Of a stretch of DNA of 64,000 bases, positions 1 through 12,900 are shown one piece after another. Below the pieces are notes generated by a model that worked only from the letters and a program-made list of their open reading frames with translations, had not been told where the DNA came from and ran no database searches. A program made the position numbers and the translations under genes. The stretch comes from Ciona intestinalis (Eukaryota > Chordata > Ascidiacea > Phlebobranchia > Cionidae). The stretch's first letter is position 1. Every line of letters starts with the position of its first letter. The stretch lies in the NCBI RefSeq assembly GCF_000224145.3, contig NC_020168.2, positions 5,898,646 through 5,962,645 of the forward strand. Reading direction: 5' to 3'.

Positions 1-29
1 GAAATATATTTGTTTTATATGTATGGCTT

Positions 30-150
30 AAAAAAAGGGTCCACTGAGTTAAAGCAATTGCTGTTAAGTGTCTTGGCGCATACATCTACAAGGTAGCAGC
101 ATCGAGCCTCGAACACATACCCTCTAGTCTAAAAACCGTCACTTTACCTA
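30..150 (-). mobile_element. tRNA-derived SINE head, reverse orientation
   Basis: The block carries the recurring signature of this window's SINE family: an AAGTGTCTTG segment followed by GCATCGAGCCTCGAAC, whose reverse complement contains a pol III B-box-like GTTCGAGGC. The same arrangement recurs near 24.2, 39.7 and 56.5 kb. Confidence 0.55.
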
Positions 151-696
151 TGCCAAGGCACCGCACATATGTTACATATTAATGTTATCTTACCTTACAG
201 ACGTACTTAAAGAGGGAGGAGTTCTATCGCCTAAAACGTTGCTTCTTGAAATAACTAAGGTTCGAAACAAGCACAGGACGTCGGCGTATTGTGATCAACT
301 CATTAAACATTTCGAAAATTAAAACGTAACCTGTTGTGCAGCAAAATGTATTTTGTAAGTTTTATTTACCATCGTTGCTAAAATTTGCAATTTGTAATTT
401 AGAAAATTTCCTGTTTTGCTGTTATAATTTGAATATGTATCACTTTATGTGCGTTTTTTATACTGTGGCCTTGTATACTGTAGTGTGAAATTTACAACAT
501 GCTTTTTTAACTTTCTGTTATCTAATTCGACAGATTAGCTAGAGAAGTTACAAATAAGGAGCTATGTTTAAAAATCTATCCATAAACAATGACTTTTGTC
601 GTAAATGCTTTACAATCGCCATTGCTGGTCTACTGTAAGCGTATATACTTCGGTGTTCCTAGCAGAAAATATTCCGACTGCTATTTCGGTATGCAA

Positions 697-702
697 TTTA
701 TT
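697..702 (-). terminator. Poly(A) signal AATAAA (lectin gene)
   Basis: TTTATT on the plus strand reads AATAAA on the minus strand, about 95 nt past the stop codon of the C-type lectin gene. Confidence 0.5.
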
Positions 703-796
703 TTGCGAATACGCTATTGCAAGTACAATTATGCGGCGCGTGTATGCTAAATATGTTCTGAAAACCACTTCATTATCATTTCCGTATCAACCAATG

Positions 797-2469
797 TCAC
801 TGACGCGTAGTTGGTCTTTCGCACAAGACGTGTGCCGGGTTATAACACGGAGTATCATTCCATTGGTAAGGCTCACGTGCTGTGATAAACGCACAGTCTT
901 CTCCTTGGTATTCGTTGTTTCTGCTGTCGTTTGGTTCAACATTCAACCAGTTGGTCCAGTAATGCTTGGCAAGTCTACCATCGTCCCACACCCAAACACC
1001 TTCGTTCTCACGGTCAGTTAACCCGATGTATGTATACAACGACGATTTTCGGAAGAGCTTTTTTAGGGCACTGTGAATATAAAACATAGGAGTTGTTACC
1101 TTTTTCGCGTTGCAGATACTGAGAACAAGAATTTTTTCTTACATACACATAAAAGTCTATGCAGTAAAGAAACGAGGCTATATACTCTTGTGAAGTTTAA
1201 TACTTACTTAAAAGTTTGTTGCTGCCGGACTCCAACTGTTGCAATCTTTGCTCCCATATTCTCACAACTTGCTCGCGCGTCGTCATAACTTAAAGCTATG
1301 TAATCCCAACGTATCTTGTATTCGTAACCGTTTCCCCCGTCATACCAGCCTGCGAAAAATTGCTTACGTTGGTGCTCTTTTATAGATACTACCACCGTCC
1401 AAGAAATTAGTCACTCACAAAGTAAGTAGAACTCGTAGCGGGAACAAGGTGTAGACACCTTGCATGTCTTATTACTTGTACATCGTGTCTATCGTTATAT
1501 CCCGCTACACGGGAATAATTAAAAGACGTAAAGATATTTCATCCATACATGTTGGTACAATCAAACATTAGGGTTTTTACTTAATAACTTCAATTGAGTA
1601 GATAAAAATACATTCCACCGAAAAATTCAATCCATATAAGGATACCTCTGTTGTAATCACCCAGCGTGGTACGAAGATGGTCCAGTGACAAAGTTCTTTC
1701 GATACGTTTTACACGAACTGCATAAAAAAAAGTATAGTTCCATTTATTACAAATTATTTTAAAAACAAAAGTAACCAGAATTACCTTCCACGATTCGTAG
1801 ATGACTTTTCAGAACTGCTAGCATTGCGTCTGCGTAACAATCAAATATATGCGTTTGCTCACAAATTTCGTTAAAACGGATTTTAAAAACATCTTACCTT
1901 GCTGCCTACGCTTTCGTTTCTCATGTCTGATCGTTTCATTGAGCCTCTGGTGTAACCGAAGCACCACGTCTGTAAATTATTTTTTGTTAGTTTTTAATTT
2001 TAATGTTCCTTTAGGGTGGGGTAAGATGGGACATTTCATCCTTTTGTTCCCGCCCAGATTGGTAAAAAACGAAAAATGTTCAAAAAATTATAGAACCGTA
2101 GTCCGCGACTCCAAAACAGCCTCATTAACTGTTAGAAGAAGATCTGGGAATATAGATTATTTTATGTTGAACGCATCCCATCTTACCCCACAGTACGCAT
2201 TTTTCGTTATTCATTAGTTTTTATCGTCATTTATTAACTTATATTCTACCAAACACGGGAAAAATCCTACTGTGTATTTGTTCCAGTTCCACGTTACTTT
2301 CGCTGGATCGCAGGGGTATGTTGACGTTACTTATGGAATCGTTGGATGAACAAACTGCAGAAACATGGCACGACCCTGCCTCTGCTATATTGTCCGTTGT
2401 TGCATGCTGTGAAAGAACTGCAGTTGCTGACAATACGAATATTACTGTGAGCTGTGCAACGAACAACAT
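797..2469 (-). CDS. Secreted C-type lectin domain protein with helical neck
   Basis: Five minus-strand exons: 2469-2250, 1969-1898, 1829-1785, 1349-1208 and 1070-797. They join with consistent phase into 250 codons plus stop. Residues 1-20 form a signal peptide (MLFVAQLTVIFVLSATAV). Exons 2 and 3 encode a charged, helical neck of about 40 residues. Residues 114-250 form one C-type lectin domain with four cysteines, the YIGLTD segment, EPND and WND. EPN plus WND are the calcium and sugar ligands of mannose-type lectins, so calcium-dependent mannose-like binding is inferred. An upstream in-frame ATG at 2505 exists, but a strong 3' splice site (GATCACAG, ending at 2484) lies between it and the ATG at 2469, and the 2469 start gives a better signal peptide. 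A helical neck before a lectin domain resembles collectins without collagen. It is probably an innate-immune lectin. The orthologue is not resolved. Confidence 0.88.
2012..2192. mobile_element. MITE copy (GGGTGGGG...CCCCACC family)
   Basis: The ends read TAGGGTGGGGTAAGATGGGA and CATCTTACCCCACA, which are inverted repeats of each other. It lies in intron 1 of the lectin gene. It is a diverged member of the family clustered at 23.5-36 kb. Confidence 0.7.
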
Positions 2470-2724
2470 CCTTTCTGGTGAACCTGTGATCAAATAAAGT
2501 TTCATAAAAATAAACTTTAACCAGTTAAGTTTGAAAACGTTATCTTTCCTAAACTTTTGTTCGTGTCCTGCTAAACTATCCTGGGGGATAATAAAGAAAT
2601 TCTCTTCTGGTTATTATACGCACAATCAAAAAATGCGTAGGCCAAAGAATGCTGCAGCCCACGCAAATATTTCTGCAAATGAACACCAACGTGAACTATC
2701 GAATCGCCAAAGGCATAAGGTCTA

Positions 2725-2860
2725 ATACGAGCCATACTCCAGTGGTTGGGCGCTTGCATCGTCACCAACGGATACTGTATTCGATGCTTGATGCTGATAC
2801 CACTTTGAATGTGCGTGTATTCAAGCAAGACACTTAACAGATATCGCTCTAATTCGTTAC
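2725..2860 (+). mobile_element. tRNA-derived SINE head
   Basis: It contains AGTGGTTGGGCGCTTGCATC (A-box region), a degenerate B box in ATTCGATGCTTGATG, and the family tail GCAAGACACTTAACAGATAT. No terminal repeats were seen. Confidence 0.55.
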
Positions 2861-3311
2861 TTACTATATTGGGTTGCCCATAGATTGTCAACCAAACGTT
2901 TTTTACGAAACATATCGATATCTATTGGACACGCCTAATGGTTTTGCAAACTACTCAACCATGACTGGCGGTGCAAACAAACAGTTGGTTACAAATTACG
3001 AGAAGTTTTACTACAATAGAAAACATGTTTTATATTTGGTTTTAAAGAATAAAGAAGAGTTGAATGATTGTGAGTAACTTTGCAGACGAAATTTGATGCA
3101 GTGCAATTGTTTGTTGGAGTGTATGAGGTTTGTTATGGTCTTGCAGGGGACAGGCAATCCAGCGCTGTATATTTTTACTTTTTATGATATTTAGTTTATT
3201 AATGTAACCCATAAGCAGTTTGAATATTTGGCATTAGTGAAGAATCTTCTGATACGTTACAGATAAGGCTGGTGGGAAGTTTTAGAGGTTGGTAGTTAGT
3301 GATTGGCAGTA

Positions 3312-3584
3312 TGGCAGATCCAGACTGCAGAGTATGGCAGGTGCATGCGCGATTTTTTTACAGACTTTTGATGATGCACGCCACAATGTGTCCCACGCAC
3401 GCCAATTAATTAAACAAAGAAAAAAATACGTATTAAATTAAGTGAGATTTCCTAACGTGGCTTGAAAATGTACATGCTTCGCACTCAGATTTTTAATGAT
3501 AGCACGCGCGCACGCGAAAAATAACCGTCTTGCACGCGCGAGATCTCGTCAGGACCTGCCATACTCTGCAGACTGGTGGCAGAT
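3312..3584. mobile_element. Non-autonomous hAT-like element with 8-bp target duplication
   Basis: The element spans 3320-3576. The left end reads CCAGACTGCAGAGTATGGCA and the right end is its inverted copy with a single mismatch over about 23 bp. It is flanked on both sides by TGGCAGAT (3312-3319 and 3577-3584), a perfect 8-bp target-site duplication, the length made by hAT transposases. The interior is short and non-coding. It lies about 330 bp upstream of the CEP152 start codon. Confidence 0.85.
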
Positions 3585-3624
3585 AACGTCTGGTGGAGGA
3601 CTCATCACTAGCACCGATTGCTCC

Positions 3625-3800
3625 AGTGGTCTCCAATGGCTTATATAAATTGTCAGCCGTAAATAAATTAAAAACTAATCACCCATAAATTTACATATAC
3701 ATCGTATGTCGTAACATATGTATAAAACCCACATTTGTTTTAACGGCCAAGGTTGGCCCGCCATGAGTGGATAAATCAGGTAAACCCATCATTCACATTT
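3625..3800 (+). mobile_element. SINE body fragment
   Basis: It contains the family segments TTGTCAGCCGTAAATAAATT, AATCACCCATAAA and a degenerate GTCGTAACATATG. The tRNA-like head is largely missing. Confidence 0.45.
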
Positions 3801-3909
3801 AGCTCTTTTATATTGCTCTACCCGTATTGGTACAAATTAAGCATTAACAAATATAACAACTATACAGTCAAATTCAGGTTTAGTTTTAGTTGATAAATAA
3901 GATGACAAT

Positions 3910-6900
3910 ATGTCGTTGATACATCCCGGCTCAAGCATCAATTTTGACGGAGCAGATCTTCAAAGATCCGAGGAAGAAGAAATACAAAGGGAGGATCGGA
4001 AACAACAGCAGGAGGTAACAGTTGTTATTTATTTCGGATATTTTTATATTGTGGATTTTTTATTGGCATATATACATGCTTTAGCATTCTATATATATAA
4101 TAGGCCCATATAAATAAGTTTTTTTTAGTTGTTTTTTAATTTTCTATAATAGTATATGTATTGACAGTTTAATCAGGGTGTAGTCTGTATACATTTCTTG
4201 TGTTTACTTTTATTTTTTATTTAATCCACAATTACTGCTGCTTTTAATCTGAACATTACAGTCCCTGTGTAAGGTACAACTTTCATTTACACGTTTTGGT
4301 ATAAATTAAAACAAAAATCTTTGGTAATGTGAAACTACAACAGGATGTCTTTACTCATGTTTATATTGATACTGTCCTCAAAATCTGTGTTTTATACACC
4401 TTAGTTCTTCTTGCTTTGATATGGTGTGTGTAAATGTCAAAATATAAAAGATACATTTACCTATTAGTTTGGAATACAGTAGTACAAATATTCCTGTGCC
4501 GAATTAAATTAATCTTTCTTCCCAAGTTGCTGAACACACTTATAAATCATTTGCCCTTGTCACTTCTTAAACATTGTAAACTTCATACTTCGTTTAATTT
4601 CTCATACAGCCACAGTCTTGGCTTTGAGTAGATGTAGTTGTGTTTCTTAGGACAGGAGTCGAAACTTTTGACTGAAAAGTAACATTACAGTCAACATAAG
4701 GTAGAACAGGTGTATAACCTATACAATTGTTGCAATGTTTGCATTCGTTTTGATTGTTTAGTTTGTTTTAGTTGTTAGCCTATGTAATTAGTCTACTCTT
4801 ATGCAAGTTTCAATGCACTTCATTCTGCAATTGTAGTGTACATTTATGGTCTAACTTACTTTACAGGATAATAAGCTGTATTATATTATTATATATATAC
4901 ATAATTTTGTGTTAAAAATATTTTTTTCTGTTAAATATTTTTTTTGAATGTTGTGCAAAAGAACATAATTTTATATATATATATAAACAATTTTAGTAAA
5001 ATTGTTTAACCTTTTTAAAGATAATGTTCTATTAATTTTATTCATTTCATACTTCCCCAAGCCTACAATATACAGCATTAGTAGTTGTTATTTTAAACCA
5101 TATTCAGCTGTCTCATGTAATTTATCTGTATCGGACATATTGTTACGGTTCAAGAGCTCTTGGCATGTTTAAGCACGCTGTTTAAATTCATACAACCAGC
5201 CATTGTAATTTACATTGTCCATTGTCACTATGTGTAAGTGGATCATTTGCCTCTCTTTCATATGCCCACACCTCCTTTATATTCCTTGCTTAAAAAGCTA
5301 CTGTGTCTGGTGCTTTGTTATTATTCTATCGTCGGGATTAAAATTCCTGCTGTTCATTTTACTTTCAATTCATTTCTGAAGTGCTTGCCACAAATGGATA
5401 TTGTATATTTTGACCTACAGTAACAGTGGATAAGATAGGTTAATATGAGACAGTCAGGTATCCTCAGTGTGAGATTTAGGTCAGCCACACTTGTACCAGA
5501 TTTAGATTAAAACTTTCAATGGATATTGTAACTACTTTAAACCAATGTGCTGAGCTAAGGCATGGACTATTAACAGTGAGTTAATAATACCCTGTTTTAA
5601 AAAGAATTTTTCTAATTATTACATACTGTTAGGGTGTTAACAACGTAGGCCGTTTAGGCTATTTCTATAAACTAATTAAACTTTCATTATAGTTTGAAAT
5701 ATTACCCCACCATGTTGAATAGCTTTGATCCATTCTACAATGTAGAAATTTTGCTGTGCTTTTTACTCATAGCTTGTTGTTTTGTTATTTCTTTAATTTT
5801 ACATCAATTAATTAAGTTTTGCGAAAAACTGTATTGTTCATTATAACATTTTTTTAAAGCTGCATGAGTTGCTATCGGCCGAGCTACCTGATGATTTGCT
5901 GGATGATGATCACGTGAGCAATACATCTGCTCATGGGAACGGATCATATAATATATCCCGTGATTCCTCTCACTCAGGTACATTTATAATGAAATCTGGG
6001 GTGACATAAAATTCTCTCATAGTTGTCAAACATAGGGGACAATCATTGTTTTATGTAGGGAATCCTCTATACTTTAGCTCTGCTTGTTTGTATAGACACT
6101 TAACAGATGGGAAAAAGCTGCTTAGGTGTGAAACTGGGCTGCTAAAACATATGAAGTCACCCCCGTTTTACCAGCTATAGTTACATGTCACCCCAATCAC
6201 CCTTAACACATATACACAGGAAATATACACAGTATAATAGTGTATTAGTTTATGTATGTATACTAACAAATTACTTTAACAGGTGTTTGGCATTCTGGTA
6301 ACTTGGATGATGAGAAAGAGGAAAAACAGCCGATAACGAATGGAAATGTTCCATATTATCAACATGCGCAGTATGCCAACCATGTGGGTTTACTTATTGT
6401 TATATTATGCCATTATTTAATGGCTCATCTGGTATAAAAATAGTATATTTTCAACATTTCGTTCTAAGAAATATAGTGGATCTGTGTTTTAGGGCTGAAA
6501 ACAATAGAGACTTTTATGATGTTTTAGAATATTAATTTCAATAGTTTGATCTTTCTATTTTAATACTTAATTATTAAGTCATGGACTAAAAGACGAGGAT
6601 TTAATGTTTTATATCAACAGAACAACTATCACCCACCAGTAACGAATCAATACCAACCCAACTTTGGATACGATCGTAACTTCACAGATGCTGAGAAATG
6701 GCAGATGATGCAATTCCATAACAATGCAAGGTTTCCTAACCAAGTAAGTTTATATTGAAATTAGGTATTTAGAAATTGTATATTTAAAACATAAAAATTT
6801 ACCAATAAATGTTTTAAAAAGGCTAGTTCTATTGTCAGTGGGTTTAACAGCCACACTTTTTAACTGATGCTATCCCACACCTTTTATTCATAGCTTGATT

Positions 6901-9900
6901 TTGATTTAATGACTGTTGTTTTAATGTTAATTTCCTTCTCTTCAGATTTTCATTCTTTATACAATATGATTTCCGCGAAGAGCTCAAAAATGTTAGTGCC
7001 AAAAGCCTCAGTTTGCTTTTTGTACAACCAAGATTTAAACATTTTTAATTTGTTTTTTAATTGTTTTTATTATAACACAGAGAAACGACGGGGTGGGTGA
7101 ATATGCTAAGTTCGAAGAAACCAACGGTCACGATCCACCGAGTGATGATTACGGGTTCGCTGAGCGAAGAGAGGCAGAGGGAAGCGAAGATTTTGATGCA
7201 AGCTCGTCCCATCTCCATTATGAGCAGAAATTGTCTTCCACTCTTCCCTCCTTTTCTCCTGGAGGAAGAGGATCAACTACCCCCGGAAAAAATGTTCGTT
7301 TTGACGCATTTTCTGCTCCCACCTCTCCCTACAATCCATATGTACAGTATAAGGGAACGCATCACCACAGTACTGAATCGGTGGGAAATATTTTGTTTAA
7401 GTTTGTAGTAAAGTGTATAAGTCATTTTTTTACTTCTTAGATCTTTTGGCTATTAGCCTAGACATAACAAATGAACTTTTTTTCAAGGCTAGACACTTTA
7501 TAACGTAACAAACTAACAATACTGTTTAACTTTAAGATAATTAAAAAAACAATTGTGGTTTATTATAATTAATATGCAACAATACCTAACTTTTCAGTTA
7601 AATCGTCGAGATTCAAGCGCATCAAAAGCAGATGATAGTATAGGTTCTGATTATGTGGACGCTAAACAAGGGTTTAAAGATATACCAGGTATTCTGTTCA
7701 ATAGACCTAGTGCATATCTAATATGAAATACAGGGATTCTTTAAAAATTATAAATCACCTAATTTTTCTCATTTTTTTAAGTTTGATATTTTTTCATAAC
7801 TAAGAAATAAAATATTTTTTCAACACAATATGATTTTTAACGAAAAATATTTCAGAACATGAATCTGAGACTTCCAGGGAACTCACTCAGTTGCGAGTGT
7901 TATATGATGCGCGTGGGAAGAAGTTGGATCGGATGACACAGGAGTTGGAGGAGGTGAAACAAGAGTCGAGGAGAGAAAAGAGGATTCTTAATCATCAGTT
8001 GGCCATGGCTAAAGGTGGGGTTGGGAGCGTTTAAAAATTTAGTTAATTTAAAAAAAATGGCCAAGTTTTAGTTTTTTTTAAGTGAAAAATAAAGGAGAAT
8101 TTTCAGTTTATAAAATGATATGTTTTTTTAAGTTTTCAGGGGACAATTTTTATTAAAATTATTGTTCAATGGAATATTTCTTTCAGATCAAAAAGATGGG
8201 ATGAGTGGAAGTTTGGAGGAATGTCAGGTGATGTTGCAGGATAAGGATCGGGCTCTTATTGATCTGGAGGGAACGAATAACGCTCTCATCGCAGATGTGG
8301 AAGCGCTCAAGTCAGCCAAGACTGAGGTGAGAACAATAGGATGCAGCTTGTAGCTTTAATAGTATCACTAAGCCTTGAACCCAGTATCTTCTGGTTAATG
8401 TGACCTCTTTAACCACTATGTATTTTTCTTTCTTGTTTAGATGGTGAAAAAGTTGGAAGTGTCCGACCGAACAATTGAAAACCTTCAGCAAGAAGTTACC
8501 ATGCTTCAACGATCTGATGCGCTTGACCGAGCAAGACAGCAGCACGAGGCCGTGCTCTCTGCTGCCAACGAGCGGCACGAACAGCAGATGCTTGAAGTTA
8601 CTTCGATGTTAGATGAGACAAGACAACTTGCGGATCTTAAGGTGGTATTTTACTATTTTATAACGCTTTTTTTTTTAATGAATGAGTAATAGGGTTTCTA
8701 GTATATTCTATATGGGTATGGCATGACATGTCGTGGGGCCTTTGATTTAGGCCAGAGTTGGCCTCTTAACTAAAATAACATTCAGATTCTAAATCTTTTA
8801 ATTTTACATTTCATAATTTAGCTTATTTATTTATTTACTTTTTTTCTAAAGTGCGAAGAATCCGAACAACTTCGCCTTAGACTCCGAGCAGCCTTAAAAG
8901 AATCGGAAGACGTTCTGTTGGAAAAGTCGGAGACTATTAATCGGTTGTCTCGTAATTTGGAAGACGCTCAAAATCATTGTCAGGTAAAAAAATTTTTCTC
9001 GTTTAACAGAACCCACCAAATACTATTTATAAATGTCAGCTTAACATAATATCACCAAAAAAAATTCTTTATGTGTAATTTGTGATAGGCATGAGGTGTA
9101 TGGAACAGAATACCTGTGTAAGAAACACCGATGAGGATAATTAGGTTACATTCATTCATGAAAATATAACATTGCTACACAGAACTTACTCGCTGGCACA
9201 AGTGAAACAGCTTTCTTACAACGACAGTTGAATGAAACAACTAATGATAAGATGACAGCTGAAACTAAAATCAAAGCTTTGGAGGTAGCAAGGTTTTTGT
9301 GTAATATCTTGTTACCCTGATAAAGTCTTGCAATATGCCAGATAGGGCAAATGTTGGTAAACTATATTAAAATTTTGTATAGTGTAAAAACTTTTTTTTA
9401 AGGGTGGACTAAATAAATAGTCAGCCGCACATGAAAATATCATACTGTTAGTTTATAATTCCTCATATTTCATACCACTATCTCAGTAGTTACTTCAGTA
9501 TCATAATTTTTATTACAATTTATTCCATATTTCCTACAGAATGAGCTTGCAGACATGCATGAGCAGATATCAATGTATGATAACGCATTGAAACTTGGCG
9601 TGTCATCCCACCAACAAACCTCTAGTGGGATGACTGATTCATACAGTGAACTCATGGGTGGGGTCAAACGGAATATTGACTGGAAAACGCCAAAGGTTTT
9701 GACTATTAGTATTTTCGCAACTTTTTTTCATGCTATAGTTATATTATTCTTTGCTTTATGGGCCCTGCCCTACATTTGATATATAGTTACTTAATTTTTT
9801 GCTTGCCTTGCAGTACGATCACAACTGTATAAATTTTTAGATATGATCTATTACAATATATATATAGAATATCTATTACAATATATATATAGAATATCTC

Positions 9901-12900
9901 TCTGTTTTTAAAATTATTTTAAATATTAGGCCTACACTACAGTAGTTACAATTTAATTGTATTTTGTCATTTGAAACATAAGAATTTTAAATAGATTGAA
10001 AAATTGAAACAAGTTTCTCTTTAAAGATCCAACCATTCAAAGGCCAACCTGACCAGCTTGTAACAAGTTTGCGAAACGAATTGGAAAGAGCTCTCTCAAC
10101 TAATAAAGTTAAACGTGATCAGGTATATTTTATTGTTTTGCTGATGAAATATCATTTAAACATTATATTTAGGATTGAATTTTTCTTTGCATATTGGTTG
10201 AGAAATTTAATATGTTGTGTTTATTTCTCATAGTTCATATTGAATATTTTAGTATAGATTGTCTGATGTATTTTTCTAGTAGAGCATAAATCGGGTAAAT
10301 ATAGGCTAAAAAACCTACCTATGTCTTACCAAACTACTAAAATACTATGTTGTTAATTCTCCTTGCATCTCATTTAAAGATTACATTTGAGATTTTTACT
10401 TCGTGTTATCCTTTAATGGTTGGGAAACCTAATGAACTTATTTTTTCTGCAATATTATCCCAGATATTGGAGCTTCAGAAACAAGTAAAGGACTTGGGTG
10501 ACGAATCCAATCATTGGAGGGAAAAATCTGATCGAGCTGAGATCATGTTGAAACAGGTTTTATTTTTGTTGTTGCAAGAAAACTTAACAACAAGGCTTTG
10601 GAATTATGGGCTAACTATGGCCCAAGGCCAACGCCATGCTGTAGCACCTAAACAAAGTAGAATAAAATATTAGTTTTTATGTATTTATAAAATGATATGC
10701 TTACTTAAAAGTAAATAAAAAAGAGCAAATTTTTACCACCTAAAAAATATCAACAGAAAAGCTTCCAATCGAATAGTCCAGCACCACAGCGCCAGTTCTC
10801 CAATGAAAATCTGGAAACACTGGAGGAAGATCTTCGTGCAGCACTGGAACGAGCTGCCGAGGCGGAGGAGCGCGCACAGGACCTGGAGAACTCGTGTCGT
10901 GAAGTGAAACAACAGATGTGTGAGATGATTGAACAACATGATCTTAATAAGCAAGAGGCCGTGAACAGGTGGGACCACTGATGGTGTGGGGATGCACAAC
11001 TGTGTATGAAAAAATCTTGGGTTTTAAAATGTTTGCAAATTAAATGTTTTTTAAAGTATACAACTAAGAAAAAAAAAAAAAAACTTTACAAAATAAGGTA
11101 AAAAATAAAGTTTTACAAAATAAGAAAAAAATTACATTTGCCCTTTCACACCAGGTGTGAGCGAGCTTGCATGCAGTTACATGAAGATGCAAAACAAGTG
11201 ATCCGTGATGAGATGCTTGCTGATCATGAGCAGAAGATGTACGAAGCATCTGTTGAGCATGAGGGAGTCATGTCTGACTTGCAGTAAGTTATGTTATGTT
11301 ACTACCAGGCATAATGTGAATAATCTTTAACAGCTCATCTGGTATAAAAAGTGAGTGTATTTACAAAGTATATTCTGAAATTTAGTGTATGATTTATAGG
11401 TCATGGGTCAATCCCTGCCCATATTCCTGATCATGGCATGCCATGCTGCAGGACCTCACCCACATAAAATAAAATGGAATATTGTTTGATTGTTATTATT
11501 GTTTTATAGGAATGAGCTTGCTGGGTTAGCAGATGAACTAGCTGAGGTGAAACAGAGTTATGTTCACGTTTGTACAGAGAAAGACCAGCTAAGGGAGAGG
11601 TTGGAACATGAGAGTGGACAACAGTTACATGAGGTAAGTACTTAGGGTTTATCATGCCTTACTCACATGGATATGCTTTTTCTATGGCTAAGTATCATTG
11701 GGATGTGGTATAAGTGTCAAGGCACTCAACATTTTTCCTGTTTCAAGAAAATGCTAAAATACTAATTTGCATTTAATGATTATGATGTTTCTTACAGGAT
11801 AAGGAAGAAATAATCAATAAATATGAGGATAAAATATCTCAGATGAGAAAAGAGTTTGAGGAGTGGGAGCAAAAGAAGAAACAAGAAGAGAATGAGTGGG
11901 AGGAGAGCACACAATCCAAGGTAATTAAACCTTTGATTACAATAACAAGGTTATATTAAATTAGCATGGGGGACATGGGTGACATAAGGAGGCATGAGGT
12001 GTATGAAACAGAACATCCTTGTTATAAGAGCTGTTGTTTTCCATTAAAGAATAGAGCAAGTTACATTCAATAATCTATATGTTTTGTGTCTTTGTGATAA
12101 ACAGCAGTAAAACTATTATCTTTTCTTCACAGATTGCTCTGCAAAAAGTAGCGTGGCTTGAAGAACACAACAAGTATAAAGAGGAGGCCGTCAATAAAGC
12201 TTTGGTGGAACAACAGAAACAATTCGATACTTGGTAAGTTTATACCAAATAAAATATGGTGGCAATAAAGCAGTGTGCTGACGCATATAAAGTTTATTTA
12301 TGCTTGTGAGTTGATTTGCATACACTTTATAAATGTTTAGTAGTTTTTGGATAACTGAATGATACAGATCGCACAGTTTTTCAGTTAAAATGGATTCTAC
12401 TTACTAAATAATAACAAAATAATTATTCTTTATCCAGCATCGCTGAGTTAAATCATGAATATGAAGAAAAAACAAAGAAATTAGAAAAAGGCATGGAAGA
12501 TGAGAAGAGACATTGGGACCAAATGAAAGTGAGAAAAAAACTATTTTTTTCGCTCTCTTTTTGATGCGATATAAATTAAATTGATCACTTACCAAATTGA
12601 TTAAAACAACGGAAATAAGCTGAAAAAAGGCAGTTGTTAAAAAATGCCATGAAAATAGTAATTATGTTAAAATTAGAAAAAGCTCTTCTGGTAGCAAACA
12701 GTAACAGCAATTATATTGTAACAGGAACAAGAAATTGAGTCTCGATTGAACCAACTCCATGAAGAAATGAAAAAGGAAGAACAAACTGCAGTGAAAGCGG
12801 CAACTTCCATTGCGCAACTTAACTGGATAACTGAACAGGTGATTTGTAAAGCTGGGAAGGTTTTTTATTAATTTATATCAGGGCGACGGTCGTCATAACA

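Larger units (their letters stand above)
1..796. other. Non-coding flank downstream of the lectin gene
   Basis: No gene was recognised. Positions 30-150 hold a reverse-oriented tRNA-derived SINE head, and 697-702 holds the likely poly(A) signal of the lectin gene on the minus strand. The remaining sequence is AT-rich and unassigned. Confidence 0.5.
2506..3909. other. Intergenic region between lectin and CEP152 genes (divergent)
   Basis: The two genes diverge from this interval, so it should hold both promoters. It contains SINE fragments near 2725-2860 and 3625-3800 and a 257-bp inverted-repeat element at 3320-3576. No further gene was recognised. A minus-strand open frame at 2571-2891 coincides with SINE sequence. 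Confidence 0.6.

Noticed and set aside
7097-7408. 103-codon open frame in CEP152 exon 5
   Set aside because: It is a shifted frame of a real exon; the other frame joins the neighbouring exons in phase.
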